64,000 nucleotides of DNA from Amycolatopsis sp. NBRC 101858 (GTDB lineage Bacteria > Actinomycetota > Actinomycetes > Mycobacteriales > Pseudonocardiaceae). How positions within the stretch are numbered: position 1 is the first letter of the stretch; the number at the start of each line of letters is the position of its first letter. Both the position numbers and the translations under genes were made by a program. The stretch is from assembly GCF_030269325.1 (NCBI RefSeq), contig NZ_BSTD01000004.1, forward strand, positions 288,558 to 352,557, in the 5' to 3' direction. The notes beneath the pieces were generated by a model that was not told the DNA's origin, did no database searches, and worked only from the letters and a program-made list of their open reading frames with translations. Positions 54,713 to 63,440 of this stretch are shown here, one piece after another.

Positions 54713-55909
54713 TCAGACGAGCGGGGTGATCTGGTCTTCGCGCCCGAGCAGCGCCTTGCCGTAGATCTCGTAGTTGACCGCGGGGAGCACGATCGCGTGC
54801 CGGGCGGCCACCGCGGAGTCGCGCCAGATCCGCTGCAGCGGGTTGACTTCGGCGAAGCTGCCCGCGCCGTGCGCCGAGAGCAGGACGTCGATCGCGCGGG
54901 TGATGTTCTCGACGGCCCAGCCGGTGTCGGCGCGGGTCCGGGCGCGGGCTTCGACGCCGGGGTACGTGCCCGTCGCCGACGCCGTGTCGATGTCGTCGGC
55001 CGCGCGGTAGGCGTGCAGGTGGGCGGTGTCGATCCGCATCGCGGCTTCGGCCAGCTGGAGCTGGAAGGCGACGGAGTCGGCTTGCGTCGCGTAAGTCGTG
55101 TAGGAAACCGGCTTGCGGGCCGCCTTCTCCTTGACCAGCTGCAGCGCCTTGCGGCCGAGACCCAGCTGCGGCCCGGCCAGGACCAGCGTCAGCACCGGGA
55201 CCAGTGCGGCGCGGAAGAGGTCTTCCTCGGGCTCGCCGTTCGCGTACTGCCCGCCGATGGCCGGCGGCACGGACATCACCCGGTGCTCGGGCACGAACAC
55301 GTCGTCGGCGATCAGGCAGTTCGAGCCCGACGAGCGCATCCCGGCGACGAACCAGGTGTCCTCGAAGCCGAGGTCGGTGCGGGGGAGCAGGGCCATGCCC
55401 TGGTCCACGACCTCGCCGCGCTCGTCGGTCAGCGGGATGCCCAGGCCCGCCCAGTCGGCGTGCCACGAGCCGGAGTTGTAGTACCAGCGGCCGGTGACGC
55501 GGTAGCCACCGTCCACTTTGGTCGTTTCGGCGGTCGGGGCGAGCACGCCGGACACCTTCGCGTCCGGGGTCGCGCCCCAGATGTCGTCCTGGGCCTGGAC
55601 GCTGAACAGGCCCGCGAGCCACGCGCAGACGTTGCTCAGCGCGACGACCCAGGCCGTGCCGCCGTCGGCTTCCCCGACCGCGGCCGAGACGTCGAGCATC
55701 GCGCGCACCGGCAGCCCGTACCCGCCGTAGCGGCGGGGCTGGGCGACCTTGAACGCGCCGACGTCGGTCAGCGCGGCGATGCTCTCTTCGGCGACCCGCC
55801 GGTCGGCTTCGCCCTGGGCGGCGTTCTGCTCCAGCAGCGGCCGGATGTCGCTGATGCGGGCGAGGATCTGCTCGAGGGTGGGCGCGGGCTGTTCGGTCGC
55901 GAGGGTCAT
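54713..55909 (-). CDS. HsaA-like flavin-dependent monooxygenase (acyl-CoA dehydrogenase fold)
   Basis: A 398-residue oxygenase component of a two-component flavin-dependent phenol hydroxylase. It has the acyl-CoA dehydrogenase fold without a CoA substrate: RRYGGYGLPVRAMLDV in the N-terminal helices, GRWYYNSGSWHADW in the beta barrel and DVLLSAHGAGSFAEVNPLQR in the C-terminal helical part. Reduced flavin would come from the reductase encoded upstream. It should add an ortho hydroxyl to a phenol, giving the catechol cut by the adjacent dioxygenase. Confidence 0.9.
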   Translation of the reverse strand: MTLATEQPAPTLEQILARISDIRPLLEQNAAQGEADRRVAEESIAALTDVGAFKVAQPRRYGGYGLPVRAMLDVSAAVGEADGGTAWVVALSNVCAWLAGLFSVQAQDDIWGATPDAKVSGVLAPTAETTKVDGGYRVTGRWYYNSGSWHADWAGLGIPLTDERGEVVDQGMALLPRTDLGFEDTWFVAGMRSSGSNCLIADDVFVPEHRVMSVPPAIGGQYANGEPEEDLFRAALVPVLTLVLAGPQLGLGRKALQLVKEKAARKPVSYTTYATQADSVAFQLQLAEAAMRIDTAHLHAYRAADDIDTASATGTYPGVEARARTRADTGWAVENITRAIDVLLSAHGAGSFAEVNPLQRIWRDSAVAARHAIVLPAVNYEIYGKALLGREDQITPLV

Positions 55910-55934
55910 GACGGCGGTGTCCTTTCCAGGCGGG

Positions 55935-56468
55935 TCAACGAGCGCAGGCGGCGATCTGGTCGGTGATGAGCGGGCGCGGCCGCTCGGCGAAGCGGGAGTG
56001 GGTGCCGAACGTGCGGTGGGCGTAGACGAGCGGCGGCAGGTCGGTCCGGCCGAGGTCGGTGACCAGGCCGAACAGCAGGAGGTGGTCGCCGGCCTCGACG
56101 ACGCGGTCGAGGGTGCAGGCCACCCAGCCGGCGGCGTCGCGCAGCCGCGGCAGCCCGCGGTCGGCGAACCACGCCGTCTCGCCGCCGAAGCGGTCGGCGC
56201 CGCGGGTGGCGAACCGGACGGCGAGGTCGTCCTGGCCCTGGCCGAGCAGGTTCACGCCGAACCGCTGCGCGGCGAGGACCTCGGCCAGCAGCGCCGAGCG
56301 CCGGTCGAAGGCGACGCTCACCAGCGGCGGGTCGAGCGAGAGCGAGGTGAACGAGCTGACCGTCGCGCCGTGCGGGCGGCCGGTGGCGTCGCTGGTGGTG
56401 ACGACCGTGACCGGGGCGCAGACCGCGGCCAGCACCGCGCGGAGCCGGTGTCCGTCCACAGTGGTCAT
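55935..56468 (-). CDS. Flavin reductase of the two-component monooxygenase
   Basis: A 177-residue flavin reductase of the HpaC/HsaB fold (APVTVVTTSDATGRPHGATVSS and DPPLVSVAFDRRS are characteristic). It reduces FMN or FAD with NAD(P)H for the neighbouring oxygenase. The ATG at 56468 overlaps the upstream fumarylacetoacetate-hydrolase-like gene by four bases. Its first codons include a CCACTGTGG motif. Confidence 0.92.
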   Translation of the reverse strand: MTTVDGHRLRAVLAAVCAPVTVVTTSDATGRPHGATVSSFTSLSLDPPLVSVAFDRRSALLAEVLAAQRFGVNLLGQGQDDLAVRFATRGADRFGGETAWFADRGLPRLRDAAGWVACTLDRVVEAGDHLLLFGLVTDLGRTDLPPLVYAHRTFGTHSRFAERPRPLITDQIAACAR

Positions 56469-57307
56469 GCCGGCTCCGTGAACCGGTGGCGCATCGTGCC
56501 GATGCCCTCGATCGTGGTGACGAGCTCGTCTCCCGGGCTGAGGAACCGCTGCGGGGAGCGGGCCATGCCGACCCCGGAGGGCGTGCCGGTGAAGATCACG
56601 TCGCCGGGCCGCAGGGGCAGGATCGCCGAGAGCCGCGCGACGATCTCGGGCACGGAGAAGATCAGGTCGCTGGTGCGGCCCTTCTGCACGGACTCGCCGT
56701 TGACCGAGCAGCCCAGCTCCAGGTTGTCGCGGTCGGCGAACTCGTCCGGCGTGACCAGCCACGGCCCGGTGGGCCCGAAGCCGGGCGCGGACTTGCCGAG
56801 GCTGAACTGCGGAGCCGGGCCGGCCAGCTGCACCGTCCGGTCCGAGAGGTCCTGGCCTGCGGTCAGCCCGGCGACGTGGTCCCAGCCGTGCTCGGCGGAG
56901 ACGGTGCGCGCCTCGCGGCCGATGACGGCGACCAGCTCGACCTCCCAGTCCACAGTGGACCCGGTAAGCGCGACGTCGCCGTGCGGGCCGGTCAGGCAGC
57001 TGGGGAACTTCGTGAACACGGCGGGCGAATCGGGCAGGCCGAGGCCGGACTCGGCGGCGTGGTCGCGGTAGTTGAGCCCGACGCCGAAGACCTGGCCCGG
57101 AGTGGGGGAGGGCGCCCGGAGATCGGTTTCGTCGAACGCCTCGGCGTCGGCGGTCGAGACATCGGCTGCCCAGGCGGTGAACTCGTCCCAGCGGGCGTAG
57201 ACGGCGTGGGGGTCGGCGGAGAAGCGCTGCCCGCCGGCGCGCTCGACGTCGACGGCGCCGCCGGAGGTGAGCAGGACAAGCCGGCCGGCGAGGTTGGCGA
57301 TCCGCAT
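56465..57307 (-). CDS. Fumarylacetoacetate hydrolase family protein
   Basis: A 280-residue FAH-family enzyme. The metal site is visible as VGLNYRDHAAESG, then DWEVELVAVIG, LTAGQDLSDR and GTPSGVGMARSP. Members hydrolyse or decarboxylate ring-fission products, fitting the end of this meta-cleavage arm. It is the first gene of the arm (start ATG at 57307), 150 bp from the divergent GntR gene. Confidence 0.9.
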   Translation of the reverse strand: MRIANLAGRLVLLTSGGAVDVERAGGQRFSADPHAVYARWDEFTAWAADVSTADAEAFDETDLRAPSPTPGQVFGVGLNYRDHAAESGLGLPDSPAVFTKFPSCLTGPHGDVALTGSTVDWEVELVAVIGREARTVSAEHGWDHVAGLTAGQDLSDRTVQLAGPAPQFSLGKSAPGFGPTGPWLVTPDEFADRDNLELGCSVNGESVQKGRTSDLIFSVPEIVARLSAILPLRPGDVIFTGTPSGVGMARSPQRFLSPGDELVTTIEGIGTMRHRFTEPA

Positions 57308-57414
57308 CGAGAGGCCTTTCGGTCGAGGAGCTCCGACGCCGTGATCCGCTCCGGTCGAGTACCGGGGTTGCGTCGGTCAGCCCATACTCTGCGTGCGATA
57401 TCCGACTGTCAAGA

Positions 57415-57430
57415 CAAGAATCGATTCTTG
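57415..57430. promoter_or_regulatory. GntR-type operator CAAGAATCGATTCTTG
   Basis: A perfect 16-bp palindrome in the gap between the two divergent catabolic arms, 26 bp before the GntR start. It fits the FadR-like GntR operator pattern and is the only strong dyad here, so the adjacent regulator probably controls both arms from it. Confidence 0.75.
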
Positions 57431-57456
57431 CGCGAAGAGTGTGTTATCGTCTCGGC

Positions 57457-58146
57457 ATGGCGAAGAGAGCGGGTGGCGAGAGCCTGGCCGTGTCGGTGTA
57501 CCACCGGCTGCGCTCGGCGATCCTCAATGCGGAACTGGCCCCGGGCGAGCGGATCAAGCCCGCCGAGCTGAGTGCCGAGTTCGAGGTCAGCCTCAGTGTG
57601 GTGCGCGAGGCGCTGGGGCTGCTCGCCGCCCAGGACCTCGTGCAGGTGGACCGCAACCGCGGGTTCCGGGTCACGCCGCTGTCGCTGCAGGCGCTGACGG
57701 ACCTGACCGAGGCCCGCGCGATCAACGAGGGCTCCGCGCTGCGGCTGTCGGTGCGGCGCGGCGGCGTCACGTGGGAGTCGGAGGTGCTGGCCGCGCACCA
57801 CCGGCTCGCCGGGCAGCCGATGATCCTGCCCGGGCCGCCGATGCGGCGCAACGAGGAGTGGGCCCGCGCGCACCTGGAGTTCCACCACACGCTGATCAAG
57901 GCGTGCGGCAACGTCGTGCTGCTCGACATCTGCACCCGCCTGTCCGACGCGGCCGAGCTCTACCGCGCCTGGTCCGGTCCCGGCGGCGAGGAGCGCCACC
58001 GCGACGTCGCCGGCGAGCACCAGGGCCTGGTGGAGGCCGCGCTGGCGCACGACGCCGACCTGGCCGTCGCCCGGTTCGAGGCGCACGTCAACCGCACCAA
58101 GGAGATCCTGATGGAGTCCAGCTTCAGCGCGGAACCGGCATCGTGA
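57457..58146 (+). CDS. GntR-family (FadR-type) transcriptional regulator
   Basis: A 229-residue GntR regulator. The winged helix (AELSAEFEVSLSVVREAL and VQVDRNRGFRV) is followed by an all-helical FCD ligand domain with metal-type His at HLEFHHTLI. I chose the ATG at 57457; a GTG six codons earlier is possible. Its stop overlaps the next GTG by four bases. It likely senses an aromatic acid or ring-cleavage product and regulates both catabolic arms. Confidence 0.92.
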   Translation: MAKRAGGESLAVSVYHRLRSAILNAELAPGERIKPAELSAEFEVSLSVVREALGLLAAQDLVQVDRNRGFRVTPLSLQALTDLTEARAINEGSALRLSVRRGGVTWESEVLAAHHRLAGQPMILPGPPMRRNEEWARAHLEFHHTLIKACGNVVLLDICTRLSDAAELYRAWSGPGGEERHRDVAGEHQGLVEAALAHDADLAVARFEAHVNRTKEILMESSFSAEPAS

Positions 58147-58724
58147 CGGCGGCCGACGTCGCCCAGCTGGTCCTGCGCGAACGGCAGGGCCGGGACCGCG
58201 GCTGGTGGGACCGGATGGGGGCCTGTTACGCACCGGATTCGGCCGTGCGGCTGAGCTGGTTCCGGGGCAGCGGCGAGGAGTTCGTCGCCCGCTCGCGGGA
58301 GATGGCCGGGCGCGGCGACGTCACCCGCCACCGGCTCGGGCCGCCCGTCGTGGACCTCGACGGGGACCGCGCGATCGCCGAGATGTCCGCGGCGATCGAG
58401 CTGCGGACCGTGCTCGACGGCGTCGAAGTCGACCTCACGTCCTACACGCGGCTGCTCTACCGGGCCGAAGTCCGGAGTGGACGGTGGCTGATCACCTCCA
58501 TGGATCCGGTCTACGAACGCGACGTCCTCGCGCCCGTGCTGCCCGGAACCCCGGTGCCGCTGCCTTCGCTGGCGGGACTGCGCCCCTCCTACCGCTTCCT
58601 GGCGCACGTGTTCGGCCGGCGCGGGTACCCGATCGCCGACGACCTCTACGGCGACGACCGCCCCGCCGAGGTCGCCGGGCTCTACGACTCCCTCTTCACC
58701 TGGCTGCCCGGAAAGGCATCATGA
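58143..58724 (+). CDS. SnoaL/NTF2-like protein
   Basis: A 193-residue protein whose first 130 residues have the SnoaL-like NTF2 fold (DRGWWDRMGACYAPDSAVRLSW at the N-terminus, then RWLITSMDPVYERD). These folds serve as small hydrolases, isomerases or binding proteins. The C-terminal 55 residues form an extra segment. It overlaps both neighbours by four bases, in the GntR-linked plus-strand operon. The catalytic role, if any, is unknown. Confidence 0.75.
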   Translation: MTAADVAQLVLRERQGRDRGWWDRMGACYAPDSAVRLSWFRGSGEEFVARSREMAGRGDVTRHRLGPPVVDLDGDRAIAEMSAAIELRTVLDGVEVDLTSYTRLLYRAEVRSGRWLITSMDPVYERDVLAPVLPGTPVPLPSLAGLRPSYRFLAHVFGRRGYPIADDLYGDDRPAEVAGLYDSLFTWLPGKAS

Positions 58725-59764
58725 CCAAGACCGCCCTGACCGGTGTCCGCGTCTTCGACGGCACCGGCCTGTCCGAACCCACCACCGTCGTCATCGACGG
58801 CACGCTGATCGGGGGCGACCCGGCCGGCGCGGAGGTCGTCGAGGCAGCCGGCGCCACCCTGCTGCCCGGGCTCTTCGACGCCCACGTCCACCTGCTGACC
58901 CCGGACGACCTGCGGGCCCTCGCCGCCCACGGCGTCACCACTGCGCTCGACATGGCCTGCTGGCCGCGCGAGCGCGTCGACTCCTTCCGCGGTCGGGTGC
59001 CGGACATCCGCAGCGCGGGCGTTCCGGCCATCGGGCCCGGGGGCAACCACGCGAAGATGCCCGGGATGCCCGAGGAGGCGATCCTCACCGCGCCCGGCCA
59101 GGCCGCGGAGTTCGTCGCCCGCCGCGTGGCCGAGGGGGCCGACTACGTCAAGGTCGTCATCGAAGGCGACCTGCTCGACCAGGCCACCATCGACGCGGTC
59201 GTCGCGGCGGCCGAGGCGCACGGCAAGCTGACCGTCGCCCACGCGTCCTCGGTCGACGCCTTCCGGCGCGCGGTGCGGGCGGGCGCGGACGTGATCACGC
59301 ACGTCCCGCGCGACGGCGTCCTCGACGCCGAAACCGTGGCGGCGATGGCCGGGCAGGGGCAGGTCGCCGTGCCCACGCTGACCATGATGGCCGCGCTCAC
59401 CACCAAGCTCGGCGCCGACGGCTACGCGTACAGCCGGGACTCCGTCACCGCGCTGCACGCGGCCGGTGTGCCGATCCTCGCGGGCACCGACGCGTTCTCC
59501 GCACCGATGCTGCCCTTCCCGGTCGTCCAGGGGGCGAGCCTGCACGAGGAACTGGCGCTGCTCGTCGAGGCGGGACTGTCCGAAACGGACGTTCTGCGCG
59601 CCGCGACCGACCTGCCCGCCCGGTACTTCGGCTTGCCCGACCGCGGTGCCGTGCGCGAAGGACTGCGGGCGGACCTCGTGCTCGTCGACGGCGACCCGAC
59701 CCGGGACATCACGGCGACCGCCAAGATCCGGCGGGTCTGGGCCGCCGGAGAGGTGGTCGCGTGA
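58721..59764 (+). CDS. Metal-dependent amidohydrolase
   Basis: A 347-residue amidohydrolase-1 family TIM-barrel enzyme. The HxH motif is in GLFDAHVHLL, the bridging Lys region in DYVKVVIEGDLL, later His residues in VAHASS and ITHVPRDG, and the final Asp in GTDAF. It would hydrolyse an amide, lactone or cyclic imide. ATGA overlaps with the previous gene and four bases with the next show tight coupling in the operon. Confidence 0.88.
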   Translation: MTKTALTGVRVFDGTGLSEPTTVVIDGTLIGGDPAGAEVVEAAGATLLPGLFDAHVHLLTPDDLRALAAHGVTTALDMACWPRERVDSFRGRVPDIRSAGVPAIGPGGNHAKMPGMPEEAILTAPGQAAEFVARRVAEGADYVKVVIEGDLLDQATIDAVVAAAEAHGKLTVAHASSVDAFRRAVRAGADVITHVPRDGVLDAETVAAMAGQGQVAVPTLTMMAALTTKLGADGYAYSRDSVTALHAAGVPILAGTDAFSAPMLPFPVVQGASLHEELALLVEAGLSETDVLRAATDLPARYFGLPDRGAVREGLRADLVLVDGDPTRDITATAKIRRVWAAGEVVA

Positions 59765-60714
59765 GCGGGCTCGTCGACGTCCACGCGCACTTCCTCACCC
59801 CGGGCTACGTCGAGGCCGCGATCGCGGCCGGGCACGGCTCGCCGGACGGCATGCCGGGGTGGCCGGCGTGGGACGCCGCCGCGCACCTCGAGCTGATGGA
59901 CCGCTGGGGCGTCGAGGTCTCGCTGCTGTCGATCTCTTCGCCGGGTGTCCACTTCGGCGACGACGCCGCCGCGCGACGGCTCGCGCGGCACGTCAACGAC
60001 GCCGGTGCCGAGGTCCGCCGGGCGCACCCGGGCCGGTTCGGGCACTTCGCGTCGGTGCCCCTGCCCGATGTGGACGGTGCGCTCGCCGAGCTGGCGTACG
60101 CGGTCGACGAGCTGGGCTGCGACGGCGTGACGATCGAGACCAACGCCGGCGGCCGCTACCCCGGCGATCCGGCGTTCGCTCCCCTGTGGACGGAGCTGGC
60201 CCGCCGCCGGACCCCGGTGTTCGTCCACCCGACGTCCCCGCCGCACGCCGAGGCGATCGCGCTCGGCCGGCCGCGGCCGATGCTGGAGTTCCTCTTCGAC
60301 ACCGGCCGGGCCGTGAGCGACCTGGTCTTCACCGGGACTCTGCGGCGGTACCCGGGCATCCCGTGGATCTTCACCCACGGCGGCGGAGTGCTGCCGCTGC
60401 TGGCCGATCGCCTGGAGCTGTTCCGCACCGCGTTCACCGGGGACGCCGGCGGGCCGACGGTCCCCGAGCAGATCGGCGAGCTGTGGTTCGACATCGCGGG
60501 AACGCCGTTCCCGCAGCAGGTCCCGGCGGCCGGGCGTGCGTTCGGCACCGACCGGCTGCTGTACGGCAGCGACTTCTGCTGGACCCCACCGGCGGCGGTC
60601 GACGCGCAGCTGGCGAGCATCGACGCGGCCGCACAACCGGCGGGGACGACGTGGCGGGAGCTCACCACCCGCAACGGCGCCCGCCTGTTCCCCCGGCTGT
60701 CGCCCGCGGCCTAG
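59761..60714 (+). CDS. Amidohydrolase-2 family decarboxylase-like enzyme (ACMSD type)
   Basis: A 317-residue enzyme resembling aminocarboxymuconate-semialdehyde and gamma-resorcylate decarboxylases. Motifs are VDVHAHFL (HxH), VFVHPTSPP, IFTHGGGVLP and YGSDFCWTP (catalytic Asp). Start at GTG 59761. It ends the plus-strand arm. A decarboxylase of a hydroxy-aromatic acid or ring-fission product is the family-level prediction and fits the meta-cleavage genes on the other arm. Confidence 0.87.
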   Translation: MSGLVDVHAHFLTPGYVEAAIAAGHGSPDGMPGWPAWDAAAHLELMDRWGVEVSLLSISSPGVHFGDDAAARRLARHVNDAGAEVRRAHPGRFGHFASVPLPDVDGALAELAYAVDELGCDGVTIETNAGGRYPGDPAFAPLWTELARRRTPVFVHPTSPPHAEAIALGRPRPMLEFLFDTGRAVSDLVFTGTLRRYPGIPWIFTHGGGVLPLLADRLELFRTAFTGDAGGPTVPEQIGELWFDIAGTPFPQQVPAAGRAFGTDRLLYGSDFCWTPPAAVDAQLASIDAAAQPAGTTWRELTTRNGARLFPRLSPAA

Positions 60715-60757
60715 GTGTTCTGTCCGGGGAGGGTGCGACGCGTGATCGGATGATCTT

Positions 60758-60791
60758 GGTGTGCGGGAGGGCCTCCGGGTGTCGGCACACC
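60758..60791. terminator. Candidate hairpin between convergent genes
   Basis: GGTGTGC (60758-60764) and GCACACC (60785-60791) pair perfectly around an inner GGAGG/CCTCC pair. It sits in the 97-bp gap between two convergent genes. No T-tract follows, which is common for actinobacterial terminators. Confidence 0.45.
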
Positions 60792-60811
60792 TACAACCAC
60801 CACCGCGGACA

Positions 60812-61414
60812 CTAGAGCCGTTCGCGGCCGGTGCGGAAGAACGCCGTGATCTCGCCGCCGAGTTCGCGCACCGGGCGGGCGGCCCCGAACGGCGCGTTCC
60901 AGAACTCGCCCTCCCGCGGCTCGAACGGGCCGACGTAGGCATACGGCTCGCCCAGGTAGCCGTCGCCGGGGGAGACGCCGTAGTTGACCTCGTCGAGGGT
61001 GATCGCGACGTCGAAGTGCTCGGGCCACAGCACCGACGTGACGGCCGGGGCGAACTCGAGCAGCGCCCGGTGGCCGTCGGCGAAGGCGGTCAGCAGGCCG
61101 TTCAGTGCGTCCGCGGCGAACGTGATCGTCTCGCCGGGCCGGACGCCCGGACCGCCGGAGTAGACACCCACGGGTTCGCCCGCCTCGAGCCCGGCCTCCG
61201 CCGCGACGTCGGCGTAGGTCCGCCCGGCCAGCGGCACCCGGGCGGAGTCCGTCACTAGTTCGGCACCTTCGACGCGCAGGGCGGGCCCGGTCACGGTCGC
61301 GAATCCGCCCTCGACCACCCGGAGCTCGATGTGCCCGGTCGCGCGGTGCTGCGGGCCCGCCAGCAGCAACTCCGCGACGCCGTGCAGTGATCGCCTGGTC
61401 GGTTTCCAGTCCAT
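60812..61414 (-). CDS. Conserved hypothetical protein
   Basis: A 200-residue cytoplasmic protein from the ATG at 61414. It has alternating beta strands and short turns (GFATVTGPALRVEGAELV, GETITFAADALNG), without a motif I can name. Similar small proteins occur in actinobacterial catabolic clusters, but I would not assign a function. It is divergent from the Rieske-ThDP gene across 84 bp, so both may share control. Confidence 0.55.
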   Translation of the reverse strand: MDWKPTRRSLHGVAELLLAGPQHRATGHIELRVVEGGFATVTGPALRVEGAELVTDSARVPLAGRTYADVAAEAGLEAGEPVGVYSGGPGVRPGETITFAADALNGLLTAFADGHRALLEFAPAVTSVLWPEHFDVAITLDEVNYGVSPGDGYLGEPYAYVGPFEPREGEFWNAPFGAARPVRELGGEITAFFRTGRERL

Positions 61415-61498
61415 CCGAACTCCTCGTGTAACGCCCGGGAGGGTTCCGGGCACTGAGCCTGCCGTCGAAGCAGTGTCCCCGAACCCTGGAGGCGTTAC

Positions 61499-63430
61499 AT
61501 GGCGGAGAACGGCTGGCACCGGGTCGACCCGGCGGACGTGCCCGCGGACGGCCGGGTCCGCAGCGTCACCGTGGACGGCCGCGGCATCGCCCTGTCGCGC
61601 TGCGGCGCGCGGCTCGGCGCGCTGGAAAACCACTGCCCGCACCAGGGCGGGCCGCTCGGCGAAGGCTCGATCGAGAAGGGCTGGCTGCGCTGCCCGTGGC
61701 ACGGCTACGACTACGACCCGGTGACCGGGCAGCCGCCCGAGGGGTTCGGGGACGCCGTCACCACCTACCCGGTCGAGGAACGCGCGGACGGGGTGTTCGT
61801 CCGCCTGCCGGACCCGGCGCCGCCGGTGCGGACGGTCGCCGACGTCCTGGTCGAGACGCTCGTCGCCTGGGGCGTGCGGCACGTCTTCGGCATGGTCGGG
61901 CACTCGAACCTCGGGTTCGCCGAGGCACTGCGGCGGGCCGAGGCCCGCGGCGAGCTGACGTACTTCGGGATCCGCCACGAGGGCGCGGCGGCGTTCGCGG
62001 CGAGCGCGTACGGCAAGCTCACCGGGCGGCCGGCCGCGTGCTTCGCGATCGCCGGGCCGGGTTCGACGAACCTGCTGACCGGGCTCTACGACGCCAAGCT
62101 CGACGGGGCGCCGGTGCTCGCGATCTCCGGGCAGGTGCCGTCGAAGGTGCTCGGCCGCGGCGCGTTCCAGGACGTCGACCTCTCCGCGGTGTTCCGCGAC
62201 GTCGCCGTGTCCACCACGACCGTCCACAGCGGAAGCGACCACGGCGAGCTCGCGGCGCTGGCCGTCAAGCACGCCCTCGACCGGCGCGGCGTCGCCCACC
62301 TGGTCCTGCCGGACGAGGTGCAGGTGCAGCCCAGCGGTGCCGGACCGGCCACACCGGACGGCCGGCGCGCGGGCCGGGCCGGGCCGCCCGGTGCCGCCGC
62401 CGTCACCGCGGCGGCCGCGCTCGTCCGCGGTGCCCGGCGCCCGGTGCTCGTGGCAGGGCACGGCGCCCGCGACGCCGCCGCCGAGGTCACCGCGCTGGCC
62501 GAGCGTCTCGGCGCCCCGGTCCTCACCACGTTCAAGGCCAAGGGCCTGGTGCCCGACACCCACCCGCTCGGTGCGGGCGTGCTCGGCCGCAGCGGGACGC
62601 CGGTGGCCAGCTGGCTGATGAACGAAGCCGACGTGCTGATCGCCGTCGGCGCGTCGTTCAGCAACCACACCGGGATCGCCGCCTCCAAGCCGATCCTGCA
62701 GATCGACGACGACCCGGCCGCGATCGGCCGGTTCGACGCGGTCACGACGTCGCTGCTCGGCGACGCGCGGCTCGCCCTCGCCGCCCTCGCCGCCGAACTG
62801 GGGGAGCCGAAGGCCGAGGACCAGCGCGCCGACGTCGCCGCCCGCTGGGCGATCTGGCGCGCCGAGAAGGCCCGCCGGGTCGCCGACGACCGCGGGCGGG
62901 GCGTGTCGGCCGCGGCGGTGTTCGACGCGCTGTCCCGGCACCTGCCCGCCGACGCCGTGGTCACCGTGGATGTCGGCAACCACGCCTACTCGCTGGGCCG
63001 CTACCTGGAGTCGAAGGGCCAGCCGGTGCTGATGTCGGGCTACCTCGGCTCGATCGGGTTCGGCTACCCGGCGGCGCTCGGCGCGTGGGCGGCCGCCCCG
63101 GGCCGTCCCGTCGTGGCGGTCACCGGGGACGGCGGGTTCGGGCAGTACGCGACCGAGCTGACCACCGCCGTCAAGTACGGCATCCCGGTCAAGCACGTGC
63201 TGCTGAACAACAACGCGCTCGGCAAGATCAGCAAGGAGCAGCTCGCCGGGGACTACCCGGTGTGGCAGACGTCCCTGGTCAACCCGGACTGGGCCGCCTA
63301 CGCCGAGCTCTGCGGCGCCACCGGGATCGCCGTCACCGGGCGCGAACAGCTGGACGAGGCCATGGCCGCGCTGTTCGCCGCCGAAGGACCCACCCTGCTC
63401 TGCGTCGAGCAGGACGCCGAACTCCTCTGA
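61499..63430 (+). CDS. Fusion of a Rieske [2Fe-2S] domain and a ThDP-dependent enzyme
   Basis: A 643-residue fusion. Residues 1-105 form a Rieske ferredoxin domain with C46-P-H48 and C65-P-W-H68. Residues 112-643 are a complete thiamine-diphosphate enzyme of the acetolactate synthase / pyruvate oxidase superfamily: catalytic E161 in IRHEGAA, central domain about 290-440, and the ThDP/Mg2+ motif from GDG at 543-545 to NNN at 570-572. It could be an oxidising decarboxylase or carboligase that hands electrons to the iron-sulphur centre. A GGAGG site precedes the ATG. A flavodoxin-fold gene follows by 10 bp and may be the redox partner. Confidence 0.93.
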   Translation: MAENGWHRVDPADVPADGRVRSVTVDGRGIALSRCGARLGALENHCPHQGGPLGEGSIEKGWLRCPWHGYDYDPVTGQPPEGFGDAVTTYPVEERADGVFVRLPDPAPPVRTVADVLVETLVAWGVRHVFGMVGHSNLGFAEALRRAEARGELTYFGIRHEGAAAFAASAYGKLTGRPAACFAIAGPGSTNLLTGLYDAKLDGAPVLAISGQVPSKVLGRGAFQDVDLSAVFRDVAVSTTTVHSGSDHGELAALAVKHALDRRGVAHLVLPDEVQVQPSGAGPATPDGRRAGRAGPPGAAAVTAAAALVRGARRPVLVAGHGARDAAAEVTALAERLGAPVLTTFKAKGLVPDTHPLGAGVLGRSGTPVASWLMNEADVLIAVGASFSNHTGIAASKPILQIDDDPAAIGRFDAVTTSLLGDARLALAALAAELGEPKAEDQRADVAARWAIWRAEKARRVADDRGRGVSAAAVFDALSRHLPADAVVTVDVGNHAYSLGRYLESKGQPVLMSGYLGSIGFGYPAALGAWAAAPGRPVVAVTGDGGFGQYATELTTAVKYGIPVKHVLLNNNALGKISKEQLAGDYPVWQTSLVNPDWAAYAELCGATGIAVTGREQLDEAMAALFAAEGPTLLCVEQDAELL

Positions 63431-63440
63431 AAGGACGACC

